Assembly (NCBI RefSeq): GCF_000499845.2
Contig: NC_023756.2
Coordinates: 47,455,429-47,519,428, forward strand
From: Phaseolus vulgaris
Lineage: Eukaryota > Streptophyta > Magnoliopsida > Fabales > Fabaceae
Reading direction: 5' to 3'
DNA length: 64,000 bases
In this document: positions 53,362 to 64,000 of the stretch, piece after piece
How the letters are laid out: the number at the start of each line of letters is the position of its first letter
Numbering within the stretch: the stretch's first letter is position 1
Made by a program: the position numbers and the translations under genes
The notes under the pieces: generated by a model
The model's database searches: none
The model's input: the letters and a program-made list of their open reading frames with translations, nothing else
What the model was told of the DNA's origin: nothing

Positions 53362-56300
53362 CAACTTCTCTATCTTTACTCTGATTGGAAATTAGGGTTT
53401 AAGGTTTTAGCAATGACACACTGTTTTTTTTTATCTCTTTCTTTTATAGTATTTGGCAATATCTTTAGTAAAAAAAATAAAAAAATTGTGGGAAGATGAA
53501 AAAAATTAAATAATTGTGGGAAGATGAAAAAAAAATATGATAATATAATATGATCACTAACTGAAAATTTACAAATATAATTATATAATATTATGAATTT
53601 TACTTAATAAGTCTTATTTAAATTACTGAAAACACATACGCGGTACATGTATATTTAACTTTTATTGTAATAAAATAATATAAATTTATAAATATATTAG
53701 TATATTATTTTTATGAGTAATTAATTGGAAATATGAAAATAACTACATTTAAAATATATATATAATTTATAATAAAAAAAATATTGAAAATTTTATTTTA
53801 TTATTATTTTAAATAAATGTTTAATTATCTTAAAATAAAGAGAAATTAGTTAATTGTTTTTTAATAAATAATATTATTTTTATTTATTAAAAAGTAAAAT
53901 TATCTTATTAAAAAAATATTAATAGTGTATCCTTTATAGAAATATTATTGTTTAAATCTATTTTAGTTTATATTTTAGGATACTGCCATTTTCTTCTTAT
54001 TTTTTTTTTGAAGTTAATCATTTGAATCCAGCCTTAAAACATAAATTAGAGACAAAAAAGCAATTAAAATTATACCGATATATAATACTTTAAAGAATAT
54101 AATTATACATTTATATCTCAACTTTTTGTTTTATTCCTTGTTATTTTAAAATAATTTATATAAATAATGTAAAAACAAACAAAAATAGTTGTTATCTGTT
54201 TCCTTTCTCTCTTTTTTTCAAATTTAATGCTTTTATTTTTTTAATGATTACTGCTATTTTAAAATTTAAAAATTCTTTTGATCATTTTAAAATAAATAAA
54301 AATATTAAAAAATAAAAGTAAGTAAATAAAATATAGAAGGTGTATACTTGAGAAGTTTTTCATTAATCAATATATATGCATTTCTCACTTGATTTTTCAA
54401 ACTTCATTTTCTTCAGTTATGCATTTCTCACTTGATTTTTCAAACTTTATTTTCTTCAGTTTTGAAACTTGAGCATACCAAACACATTAAAATATCTTAA
54501 AAATTAGTTTTATTCAATATCTATTTAACGTGTAAACATATGTATTAATAATATTTGGACAATTTTTTCTTAGAAAACATGAAACTTTTCATCTTAATCT
54601 CAGTCTCATATCCATTTTGATCATGAAAAAGAGTATTCATTTGATCAAACAGATCTATATGCATCAATTCCAACACTTCTTTGATTGTTCTTGCTCCGTC
54701 ATTTATCGATGATATTTTCCAAACATGCATCTTGTACAAACTTAATTTTTTCTTCTCAATCTTTGGTAGCACCAACACCATATTCTTTTGAGTATGCAAC
54801 ATAAGACCACTCCAATTAAAGTGTATTAATCAATCATGCCACATACAAGAGTAATTTTCTTCTTTCTCCATCAAAAAGTTGAGTTTTATGAAAAAAAAAA
54901 TGGAAAACTTTTGTTATTTGTTATTTTTAGCACAACAACAATTTTTCTTTTGAATAAAATTTTTTGCACTCTTAATTTTCAAATAAAAAAAATCATTGTC
55001 TTCAAAAAAGTTGTCAAATACTCAATATTTTTTTATCTAAATTTGGGACATAAATTTGATATTTTAATTAGAAAAGTTTGTGTTAGAAAATTCCAAAACA
55101 GTTTAATCAATATACTTATAAATATATATATATATATATAATGGATTTTGAGAGAAATTGAATAAAAAAAATTAAAAACAAAAATAAAAATAAAAATAAT
55201 AAGATACTAAATTCACAATTTTAAATTAACAAAAACTACCAAAAATAATAAGGCATTTGAAAAATAACTATAGTCATTACCACCGGGCCACACTATTATG
55301 TATGGAAGGTTTAGGCCCATTCCAAATGCATATAATGGTCGTATAAAAATAAATTGATTTTATTCCACAAGAAAAATTAATTCAAATTTCAAATTTATAA
55401 TAAAATAAAAAATTCACTTTTATTTCCTTATATAATTTTTTTAAAGTAAGTTAGTAAAAATAATAATTATAATTATATTGTATAAACTTTTTGTGTGAAT
55501 AAATACTCAATCAAACCCTACCAATTTATTTTTTTCCACCCGGTGATAAACTTATTATGCTAAATCTTTAAAACTATATAAAATTTACGAAAAAAAAGCA
55601 TCAACAAAGTTTAGATAATATATAAATTAATTTGAAGTTATATACCATTTTTCTTGAAAAATAATATATAAGATTTGTACGTGATTTTAGTTACATCAAA
55701 TATTGTGTATATACTAACTAATTTGATTTTATATACTTTACGTATTTAAAAATACACTGAAGATAACTGTTTAATATCTAAAAATAACAATATTTTTTGT
55801 TTATTTCAAGATTTTACTGCAATTATAAAAGTATAGTAATTTATTATCCAATATAAAAAAAAATTGGATGAAAATGGTTTTTTCTATTTTTAATTTGTTA
55901 AAATATATTATTTTATTAAGATAACTAACGAATATGGTTTTCATAATTTAAACGTTCATATCGATAAATAATTATATATTTTTAGTCAAATAGACAGTAC
56001 GTATACGTATATAATGAATACCATAATTAATATGTATCAAAGAATTTATTAATATAATAATACACAATATGATTACTTATACTGTATAATACATTTAAAA
56101 ATGTATATGTATATATAGCCTTTATTAATCATTTCTTTTATTTATAATGCAATTTTATTACAATAAAATAATTATAAAATTCAATTTAAAATATTTTCTA
56201 TTAATATATCCTATAAAAATCATGTATATATTTAAGTTACCATGCATATAATTATTTATATGTATATGTATATATGCTAACATAATATTTTATAAAATTA

Positions 56301-57900
56301 AATAATGAACTGATATATTAAAAATTTACAATAGTATTATAAGCTAAATTCCAGTCAGACACGTGTTTAGCTAATTAATAATATAAAATATTTAAATATT
56401 AATACTATTTTTTCTCAATTATAAGAACTTATAAAAGAGACTTACTTTGTAGAAATAATTGGACTGGTCTTCTCCAAATTGTTATTAGAATCGTAAAAAA
56501 TTATTTACTTTCATTTAATTTTCTTTTTCATAAGCTGCTAATTTAAGAATAATAAAAAAATTACATTTACAATGCTTTTATTAGTCCTTTTTATATTATA
56601 TAGTTATACTAATATGAATTATTTGAAAATTAAAAAATAATTTATTAAAATTTGTATATGCTAAGTTTAGTACATTATTATATAAACGATTGATTTAAAT
56701 TTTGATATAAATTAACAAATATTTATCTTTTCCGTCACACTTATTTGTGTCTTGTTGTTGCTCTATTTTTTATCTTCGGAATTTTTAGGATGGATTTTGA
56801 ATAATTGTGATACCTTAATGTGTTTATGGAAATAAATATTTATAAATAAACACTTTATTGTGATTTGGAAAATTAAAACAAATATCGAATTTCACCATAT
56901 ATATACTTGTCAAAATTTAATTATTGTATGACTATTATCAATTTAATTTTTTTTATGTTTATTGTTTATTATCATATGTACTACAAGTAATAGAGTTTAC
57001 TTTTTGTTAAAATTAATGATTTGTTTGCAACATGTGTTTATCAGTAATTGTAATATTGAATCTTTAAAAAACTAGTTTATTGTATTTTGGGATATATATA
57101 TATATATATATATAATGTTTTGATAATTATAATTAACATTTTAGATACTCTATGTAAATGAATATTTTCGTTGATATATATTTATGGTTTAATTGTAAAT
57201 ATGATTTCGACATTCAGTTTTTTTTTTAAAAAAAAAACTAAAATTTTAGTTCTCAAAGTACCAAATATTGATTATTTCGAAGAACTAATAAGTTTTTTTT
57301 TTCTAGTTTTAAAATTTAATATATATTTAGAAACTAAAACTATGTATTTGCAAATTAAAATAATTTTTTTAAAACAATATAAAACTAATTCACTTTAATA
57401 AAATGGTTCCCCATCTTCCTATGGCTACTAGAACCTTCCCTTTTTCTCTTACTCAAGAGTTACTTCATATTCAACTCCTCGAAATTGAAGAATACTCACA
57501 CTAGGAATATAGAACTGACAATTCTACTTGCTATAATAAAAACCCTATTAAAAAAATAATTTACAAGTAATATACAGAAAGAAAGTAAAAAGAGATAAAC
57601 AAAAATATTATTTAGGTGAGTCTACAATAAAATCATTAATCAAAATTAATTTTAGAAATAAAAAAAATAATTAGTCACTGTAATAACCAAATTAAATGTT
57701 ATTTTAGAGACTAAAAAAATTATTGATTTATAAATCAATGTCTATTATTGATAAATAATTTTTAAATTGGTATCTAAATAGCTATCAAGGTTTTTGTTAC
57801 TGAAACTAATTATTTTTAGTCAATAAAATTGATTTTTTTTTTAATGATTTTGTTTTATGGGTATATATACATATCATCATTATTGAATGTATATAATTAT
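53362..57900. other. 4.5-kb extremely AT-rich gene desert
   Basis: No supportable gene apart from a copia remnant at about 54545-54845. A 43-bp tandem duplication ('tatgcatttctcacttgatt') lies at about 54375-54460. (AT)n tracts occur at about 55119-55140 and 57091-57114. Long A and T runs are everywhere. Confidence 0.6.
54545..54845 (-). mobile_element. Degenerate Ty1/copia polyprotein fragment (GAG-pre-integrase / integrase start)
   Basis: Read on the minus strand, 'WHD' followed by an in-frame stop (54830-54832) leads to 'QKNMVLVLPKIEKKKLSL' and then 'VLELMHIDLFDQMNTL'. These echo the copia order WHxRLGH, K-MVxGLP, and then LELIHTDLxGPM at the entry to the integrase. The HHCC cysteines are lost, and no other polyprotein domain or LTR was found nearby. 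It is a decayed fragment. Confidence 0.6.
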
Positions 57901-59920
57901 AGTTGACTTCTTTAATATTGATATCTGAAGATCACACTGCACTGCAAGTGGAATTCAAACTTGATTTTAAGAAGCATAATCTTTGTGCACTCCATACTAC
58001 TATAACATGTTGGTAATAAAAGTAGATAAATGTTTTGATGAGTTCCAATATATATGAGTTTGCAGCACTTATTGCTAAATTTGTGATGAGATTGCTTGGT
58101 TGGCATGGAGCTGTACTTTGTGTTATTTTAAAAGGGGAAGATGAACATATAACATGAAAACAAACCAATAGAAACAAAGAAGTTCCAAGCCATAATGAGA
58201 GAAAAAAAGGTTGCAGATTTTATCATATGTGTTTTCAGATATTGGTGGACAAAACAACTGATTATGTCCATCATAGCCTTTGTGGAGTTTTCAGGTTCAC
58301 ACATGCAACATAGGGAATATGCAATCAACCCTTTTTTAATCTATCCTACATCTGTGTTGCTCACAGATCCCGTTATCAGTACAGTAGGGATAAAGTTACA
58401 CCATATTTCTGCAATTATTTTTGCCTTTCAGACCTAGAAATTTCCACACAAAAAGGCAATTCTTGGAGGCTATAGCAACATAAAAAACTAATAAACAAGA
58501 CACATACTTATCAAGATCCCAATACAAAGGCAAGTGGAGTTAGAAACATAACTCATCATGCTCATCATTTTTCTAAACTTTCATCACAAATTTTCCATAT
58601 TATTTGAGTTAGAAACTAATCCTGTTATATCATTGTAAATTTGTTTGATGAGTTTTGTACTGGTTAGGATCCGCATGACCGAGTAAGTACTCGACGTCTG
58701 ATTCAGGCCGATCAAGATAACTAATGACAAAACTAATCAATGACTCAACATTAACTAATCTGATTTTATTAGGTCCAATAAGGACAAAAGACCCACGATA
58801 AGTATATAAATAAGTACAAATACCAAAGGTTCAGATATGCAATCATCTAGTACTAAATACTGAGTGTCGAGTTTTGAAGTTTGACTTGAACGTTAGAGTG
58901 TTTTGTACCGGTAACATCTGAGTCCAAAGTTCACGGAGAGGAAAAGTAGAAGAGCAAGAGTACAAGAGTTTGTCCAAGAGTAAGAAATGAGGTACAATTC
59001 AACTAATTGATAAGTGGTTCAATAGTCTTAGTCTTGTTCGAGAAAAAAGTTTTTTACATGTTGCAAAGAAAAATCGAACACAACAAGAGTCATCTGTCAC
59101 ATGGGTATTCTCATTAACTTTAGAGCATACTATGTAATCAAAATACTATGTTTATGTTGATGATTGAGTGCACTGATTAAGGTGATGGTCTTAAAACCTA
59201 GCTTGAAACATGTATTAGGAAGCTTGAAAGAGGTACAGCATGTGGACAGTGTTGTGCCACGTTTTTTGAGTTCTGAATCAGAACGAGCATTAAGACAATA
59301 ACAAGGAACTTTGTCAGTTTATGTGCGTGTGTTGGGGTGTTTGTGTGAGGCTAAGCAAGGATTAAAGCTAGAGAAAATTATTGCATGCAGAGTCAGAGAC
59401 AATTTGCTGGCATGTTTGTGCAGATATTGGACTTTGTGAGGAGCATTTCTGATTTGTATTTGTTAACAAAAACGTGTGTACGAACACGGTAAGAACGAGT
59501 CATGCACGTAAATGAGGGAGAAAACAGAATCTTCCTATATTAATATGCCTACTCCAATGCGACCCACTTAATATTCTATGCTTCTTTCTCTTCTCATAAT
59601 CTTACATCACCAGAAAAAATAACAAAAATTCCCACATGGCCTCTCACCATTGCTCATATATCTTCTCAGAAGATTCATGCCCCTCTAATGGGGATACAAC
59701 ACTATCACAAATTCCATTTATCTTGCTTCTTTTCAACCCTAAACTTCTCCATCTTTTAGTTTAACATTGTCGATACGTGTTTCTCGGGCTTTCAATATTA
59801 ACTTTTTCTCCACTCATGATCATAATCAGTGTTCAAGAACAGCAAAAATAATTACATCACTCTAACATGTTATGGACTTATTACATCTTCTTAATCTTCT
59901 CAATTACATTATGTTAGTAT
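57901..59920. other. Gene-free region with an LTR-like stretch
   Basis: About 58640-59060 has higher GC than its flanks and an LTR-like texture, with 'attaggtccaataaggacaa', a TATA box 'tatataaata' near 58804 and 'gagtgttttgtaccgg'. Flanking repeats, primer site and coding domains were not found. ORFs at 57.9-58.4 kb have no recognisable domain. A 35-codon ORF at 59636 is unsupported. Confidence 0.4.
58640..59060 (+). mobile_element. Possible solo LTR of a larger retrotransposon
   Basis: A block of distinct composition with a TATA box at about 58804 and a downstream GC-richer segment ending in purine-rich sequence near 58940-58990. Boundaries, target-site duplication and family could not be established from the sequence. 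Confidence 0.3.
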
Positions 59921-60200
59921 TAGAAAGTGGACTTTAAACCTAACTCAACTCCATAAAACCGGTTCATGAGATTGAGGTTTGCACCCAACTTATATACAAT
60001 GGAATTTGTATCATATTAGTGCTAGGATAGACTCGAAATGACTCTGATATCATATTAGAAAGTGGACTTTAAGCATAAAACCGGTTCATGAGGTTGAGAT
60101 TTACACCCTCTTATATACAATGAAATGCTCTAATCTTTAGTCGACCATCTTATATACAATGAAAGGCTCTAATCTCTAGTCGACGTGGAATCTCCAACAG
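59921..60200 (-). mobile_element. TRIM retrotransposon, two LTR pieces with collapsed interior
   Basis: 'gaaagtggactttaaaccta', 'actcaactccataaaaccgg' and 'tatatacaatg' occur, then 'gatagactcgaaatgactct' and 'gatatcatattag' (degenerate reverse of the tRNA-Met primer site). A second 'gaaagtggactttaagcata' LTR follows, ending in 'tagtcgacgtggaatctcca'. Part of the second LTR ('catcttatatacaatgaaa.gctctaatct') is itself duplicated. Confidence 0.7.
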
Positions 60201-61084
60201 TTAGTGCTAAATACTCTTGTTTATGAAGTGTTTATGTCTTTAAAAAAAGGCATGAGTGGAGACACTTTAATGAACTTTTAAAAATGATTATTCAAGAACA
60301 CATCCCCTTTCTCACGTATGATCTAGATTAATTACTAGATTCTGAGTGACTTTGAAGTTTATAAAACAAATTTTGTGTCGAAATGAAACAGTGTAATTAT
60401 CATGATTTCATTGTCATTGTAAGGTTCCTCACAAGAATGGAGCAGCAGTCATTTTCAGAACTCTGCAGATTATAATTTCATGGCTGCTTCATGCTCCGTT
60501 GGACTCCAATAGTAACACTTTCTTGGCAATTAAGAGCTTCTCTTATACATATTCTGTATAAAATATATGTTTGTGACTTCTTTTGTTCCACCTAACACAC
60601 CATTGCACATTCATTTTACTATAGTTCACAGTTAATTAGACCCAATGGAAACGCAACCTTTGGTCTGCATACAAATAATAATTAAATACATTTAAAATAT
60701 AGAGAGAGAAAGCAAAAAAATACTTTCATCTTAATGACTACTTTTTTATTACATAAAACCAAGTGCTGATAAAAAAAACTAGTTATTTAGTATAAAATAA
60801 CATTCTAATAAAAAAATATCTACAAAACTTATACCTAAAAATTACTTTAAAAAAATAATTTAATTTCACTTGAAACATAATATTGATATAAGTATTCGTA
60901 TTCTATTCAATAAATACTAATTAGTTCAAATTTCAGGACATACCAAACAATATAATTTATACTTTAAAAAAAAAAAAATATATATATATATATATATATT
61001 TATAAATTATCTTCTCAATATTATCCATTTTTACAATTTGATGCCTAGAGGGAAAAAATACCATGTGATGAAAATAATAATTGG
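60201..61084. other. Gene-free spacer
   Basis: AT-rich; (AT)n at about 60977-61000 preceded by an A run. No gene is recognised. Confidence 0.5.
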
Positions 61085-61412
61085 TGTGAAAATTATTAAG
61101 AAGTGAACTTTAAGTCTAATTCAATTTTCTTATAAGATGAGGTTTGTATCTATTATACTATGAAATATTCTAATTTTTAATCGATGTGGAATCTCCAACA
61201 CACCTCATGTCGAAGCTAACAACTCCGATAACAATCTGATAGCGAGTGACCTGATAAGCCTAACAAATAATCGTTATGATAGACTAGAAATAGTTCTGAT
61301 ACATATTAAGAAGTGGACTTTAAATCTAACTCAACTTCATAAAATCGATTTATAAGGTGAAGTTTGCATCCACTATACTATGAAATGTCATAATCTCTAG
61401 TCGTATGGACTA
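61085..61412 (-). mobile_element. TRIM retrotransposon, near-complete
   Basis: One LTR ('aagaagtgaactttaagtct' to 'tcgatgtggaatctccaaca', about 61090-61201) is followed by about 100 bp of internal domain ('gatagcgagtgacctgataagc', 'tctgataca' as the reversed primer site). The second LTR follows ('aagaagtggactttaaatct' to 'taatctctagtcg', about 61304-61402). Reversed, it reads TGTTGGAGATTCCACATCG at the 5' end, as TRIM LTRs do. No coding sequence. Confidence 0.75.
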
Positions 61413-62261
61413 ATGAAGCATGAGAATCATATTGGAATTGAGATCCAAAGGAAACTTGGACTTTTATTACTTGAATTATTTTCGCGATTTATTTACATAT
61501 TAGAAAAAATAAAAAATTGGAATATCTAAATTCTTCCATAGGACCTCTATGGATTTTCTTATAATTTGGATATGTTATTTAGGGATAAATGTTCTAGAAA
61601 TAGGACTACATATTATGTATTTTCAACAAAAATAAAAAAAATCTAATTAAAACTAGAACATATTAAAATTAACCACCCATATAATTTATATCCTGGTAAT
61701 CTCATGTGAATTTAAAATCATTTAATACTGCATTTGAAGTATATGAAAATTGACCTACCATATAAGTATATAGGTATAGGTCTTATTCTTTGTGGTGTAG
61801 CTAGCTAGAGATAATGTGTGTGTGATCTGCAGAATTTTGGAAGCAAAGAGAGCAAAGAGCAAAGAGTGATGGAGCTTGAGGATTATTTTTATGGAAGAAA
61901 GAGATCAATTTGGATGCTTTCCAGCCATGCATGTTGGAATTTAAGAGGGTAGAAAAGGGTGTGTAGGTAGTAAGAAGTCCACAACTACGTCTCCATTAAC
62001 ATTAAAAATTCAAAATCCATATCTGTTAGAGACCTCTGTTTGATACTTGTCTCAACCCTAGAGGCCGAAGTCGCCGCACAGTCGTCATATCTCACGTTCT
62101 CTATTATTCTTTAAGATTCACCATATTAACTGCAGATCTATAAACCTCATCTTCTTCTCTTCTCCACATGCATCCCTCTCATCATTATATTCATAATCTT
62201 CTTCTTCTTCCTCACTTCATTTCTATACTATATCTATATCTGTTACATCATTCATCGTGTT
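61413..62261. other. Gene-free spacer
   Basis: No supportable gene. A short ORF beginning 'atggagcttgag' (near 61869) ends after about 27 codons and is not convincing. CT-rich sequence at about 62148-62230 has promoter-like texture but no gene follows in the window. Confidence 0.4.
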
Positions 62262-62900
62262 CAAAACTGAACTTTAAGTCTAACTCAACCTCATAAACAA
62301 TGCACCTCTCACACTGAGACTACCAACTCGTGCGTAAAAATATATGTTGGGTAGTCTGATAACGGCTCGATAACGGATGACACGATAAGGCCAACAAATT
62401 CTCGCTCGGATAAACTTTAAATCACTCTGATAGATATAGATATAGATATAGATATAGATATAGATATAGATATAGATATAGATATAGATATAGATATAGA
62501 TATAGATATAGATATAGATATAGATATAGATATAGATATAGATATAGATATATATATATATAACTAATATATAAATTGTGTTCAAAACTGAACTTTAAGT
62601 CTAACTCAACCTCATAAAACTGACTTATAAGATTCATCGTATAAGAAGTGAATTTAAGTTTAACTCAACCTCATAAAACCGACTTATAAGATCAGATTTG
62701 CATTCAGTTATAAAAAATGAAATATCCTAATCTCTAGTCGATGTGGGATCTCCAATACATTCTCTCACACTGAGACCACCAACTCGTGCGTGAAAATATA
62801 TGTTATGGATGGTCTGATAACGGCTTGATAACTGATGACACGATAAATCCAACAAACTCTCGCTCGGATAGACTTTAAATAATTCTGATACCATTTTCTT
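62262..62900 (-). mobile_element. Nested or tandem TRIM retrotransposons around a GATATA array
   Basis: Three LTR-type starts are visible: 'gaactttaagtctaactcaa' at about 62269 and 62590, and 'gaatttaagtttaactcaac' at about 62649. Two internal-type segments contain 'ccaactcgtgcgt.aaaatat', 'gataacggct.gataac' and 'aactctcgctcggata' (about 62324-62430 and 62779-62890). The second ends 'attctgatacca' (62884-62895), a good reversed tRNA-Met primer site. The first ends in 'cactctgata' and then the GATATA repeat. Confidence 0.75.
62433..62562. repeat. (GATATA)n hexanucleotide microsatellite, about 20 units
   Basis: About 120 bp of uninterrupted GATATA, followed by a short (AT)n end. It starts directly after 'cactctgata', the reversed TRIM primer-site position. 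The ORFs of alternating Ile-Tyr or Leu-Tyr residues on the minus strand are products of this repeat. Confidence 0.97.
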
Positions 62901-64000
62901 TACTTCCTTTTCTCTTCTTTCTCTATATCAGATATATAAAACTAATACATCCTTCAACTTGGTTGAATCCACAACAACACAATCCCGACAACTATATCCT
63001 TAACTCCCAACTCCTAAACCCTCTTACGCATGCATATATACTTCACCAAATTTCTTCTATAAATTACTATTATCTAAACAAAGTATCATACAATCATATC
63101 TAAGTCTGAGATATCTGTGTTTAGTTGGTGTTTCTGTACTTAGTTCCTAATTAAGGTATTAGCTTCAATAATAACTCTTAGATTCAAGCTAATTACAATT
63201 ATCTGCTTTCTGGTTTTTTTTTTATTTGGCATTTCAATCATTAGCATTATTGGATTCACAACCACATACAATCATAAATAAGTCGGCACGTTTTCCAAAA
63301 CTTGGTCTTTATTTAGGTTAGTACTAATCTTTTACAATTAAGTGAAGACCCTTCCAAGATCTATACAAGATTTCAGAAATTAATTAATTTTCTTCCTGTG
63401 TATATATTTTTATATTATTGAACAACTAAAAATTACTTTTAACAAAATTATTATCGAAGACGGCAATCTTATTATAAATAATAATTAATTTCAAGATTTA
63501 ATTAAAATTTAAACACGAAAATATATTTAAAATCAGTACTTCAAAATATATTAACTCATGAGAATTTAATTTATTTATTTAGTATAATACATGTTTTCTT
63601 ACATGGGCATTTTGTAAGTGTTTTCCTATATTCACATATATTCGTTAATACGATGGACCTAAGATAAATTCTTTCAAAATATTATATTTATGTAAAAAAA
63701 AATATTGATAATATATATATAATAATAATAATAATAATCAAAATTACTTATATTGTTTGTAATACACTGTCAATTAATAGGTAACAATTAATGATTGGGT
63801 TTTATGCATAAACTGTTCTCTCCTTTGATAATGTTAGTACTCAATAAATAGCACAGGGTTAATTTAAATTTTATATAATAGTAAAAAAATTATTAAATAA
63901 AAACTAATTTCAGATAGATCAAAATAATGGATTACTATTTGACTAAACTAAAGATATTTTATAAACTAAAAAAATAATTAGTATCTAAAATAGTTTATAT
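62901..64000. other. Gene-free AT-rich end of window
   Basis: No ORF or repeat of note beyond short (ATA/AAT)n runs (about 63717-63740). A gene starting beyond the right edge cannot be excluded. Confidence 0.5.

Noticed and set aside
57912..58437. Overlapping ORFs of 64-81 codons on both strands
   Set aside because: None shows a recognisable domain or consistent splice partners; composition is that of AT-rich random sequence.
59636..59743. 35-codon ORF starting ATGGCCTCTCACC, considered as a small peptide gene
   Set aside because: No signal peptide, no conserved motif and no second exon found; too short to support alone.
61780..62250. Possible microRNA precursor upstream of the TRIM cluster
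   Set aside because: No match to conserved plant miRNA sequences that I know, and no clear long hairpin found by eye.
62433..62562. Regular repeat array considered as CRISPR-like
   Set aside because: A 6-bp perfect repeat without spacers in a plant nuclear genome is a microsatellite.
62280..62637. Minus-strand ORFs with long Ile-Tyr or Leu-Tyr runs
   Set aside because: They are translations of the GATATA microsatellite within TRIM sequence.

Overview
This is nuclear DNA from a higher plant. The genes carry GT-AG introns, the intergenic DNA is very AT-rich, and the products are plant-type proteins (plastid ribosomal protein bTHX/PSRP4, EFFECTOR OF TRANSCRIPTION, a PPR-DYW protein, a SHAQKYF MYB, a plant tetraspanin). 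Protein and repeat texture suggests a legume, probably Phaseoleae (Phaseolus, Vigna or Glycine relatives). The species is inference; no alignment was run.

Layout. 1-1640: about three and a half units of a ~538-bp satellite-like tandem repeat. 2228-3088 (-): intronless cytidine deaminase. 4188-7636 (+): plastid-type SAM methyltransferase-like protein, 8 exons. 8914-10072 (-): unrecognised 85-aa protein. 10.3-11.9 kb: two inverted copies of a dispersed repeat, one interrupted by a plastid-derived tRNA-Leu(CAA). 12253-13559 (+): CCHC/MYB transcription factor. 13.6-18 kb: gene-poor, with one TRIM fragment. 17976-18577 (+): ACC-oxidase pseudogene. 19019-20483 (+): tetraspanin. 21586-22152 (-): plastid ribosomal protein bTHXc. 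23033-26635 (-): mitochondrial LpxA, 10 exons. 29472-31234 (+): EFFECTOR OF TRANSCRIPTION. 32378-33760 (+): short PPR-DYW protein. 34769-36553 (-): CoA-type mitochondrial carrier. 38688-42351 (+): NDR/NDL protein, 11 exons. 43803-46169 (-): unrecognised 513-aa protein, head-to-head with a saposin/canopy-like ER protein at 46674-49002 (+). 50235-53361 (-): type I protein arginine methyltransferase (PRMT1). 53.4-64 kb: extremely AT-rich gene desert with a degenerate copia fragment, an LTR-like stretch, several TRIM elements and a ~120-bp GATATA array.

The genes do not form one pathway. They read as an old conserved block. From memory of the Arabidopsis map, the cytidine deaminase, ACC oxidase, tetraspanin, NDL and PRMT1 genes match a chromosome 2 cluster (about At2g19570-At2g19670). 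The cytidine deaminase, methyltransferase, LpxA, saposin-type and PRMT1 genes match its duplicated partner on chromosome 4 (about At4g29510-At4g29650). The window looks like the unfractionated ancestor of both segments, with the ACC oxidase decayed in place.

I found no convincing new multi-gene system. The best leads are the two unrecognised genes, the plastid tRNA nested in a repeat, a microsatellite apparently grown from a TRIM primer-binding site, the recent 210-bp module duplication in the ET gene, and an 11-nt microexon in PRMT1. All exon junctions were placed by hand from frame continuity, GT-AG sites and family similarity, without transcript data.
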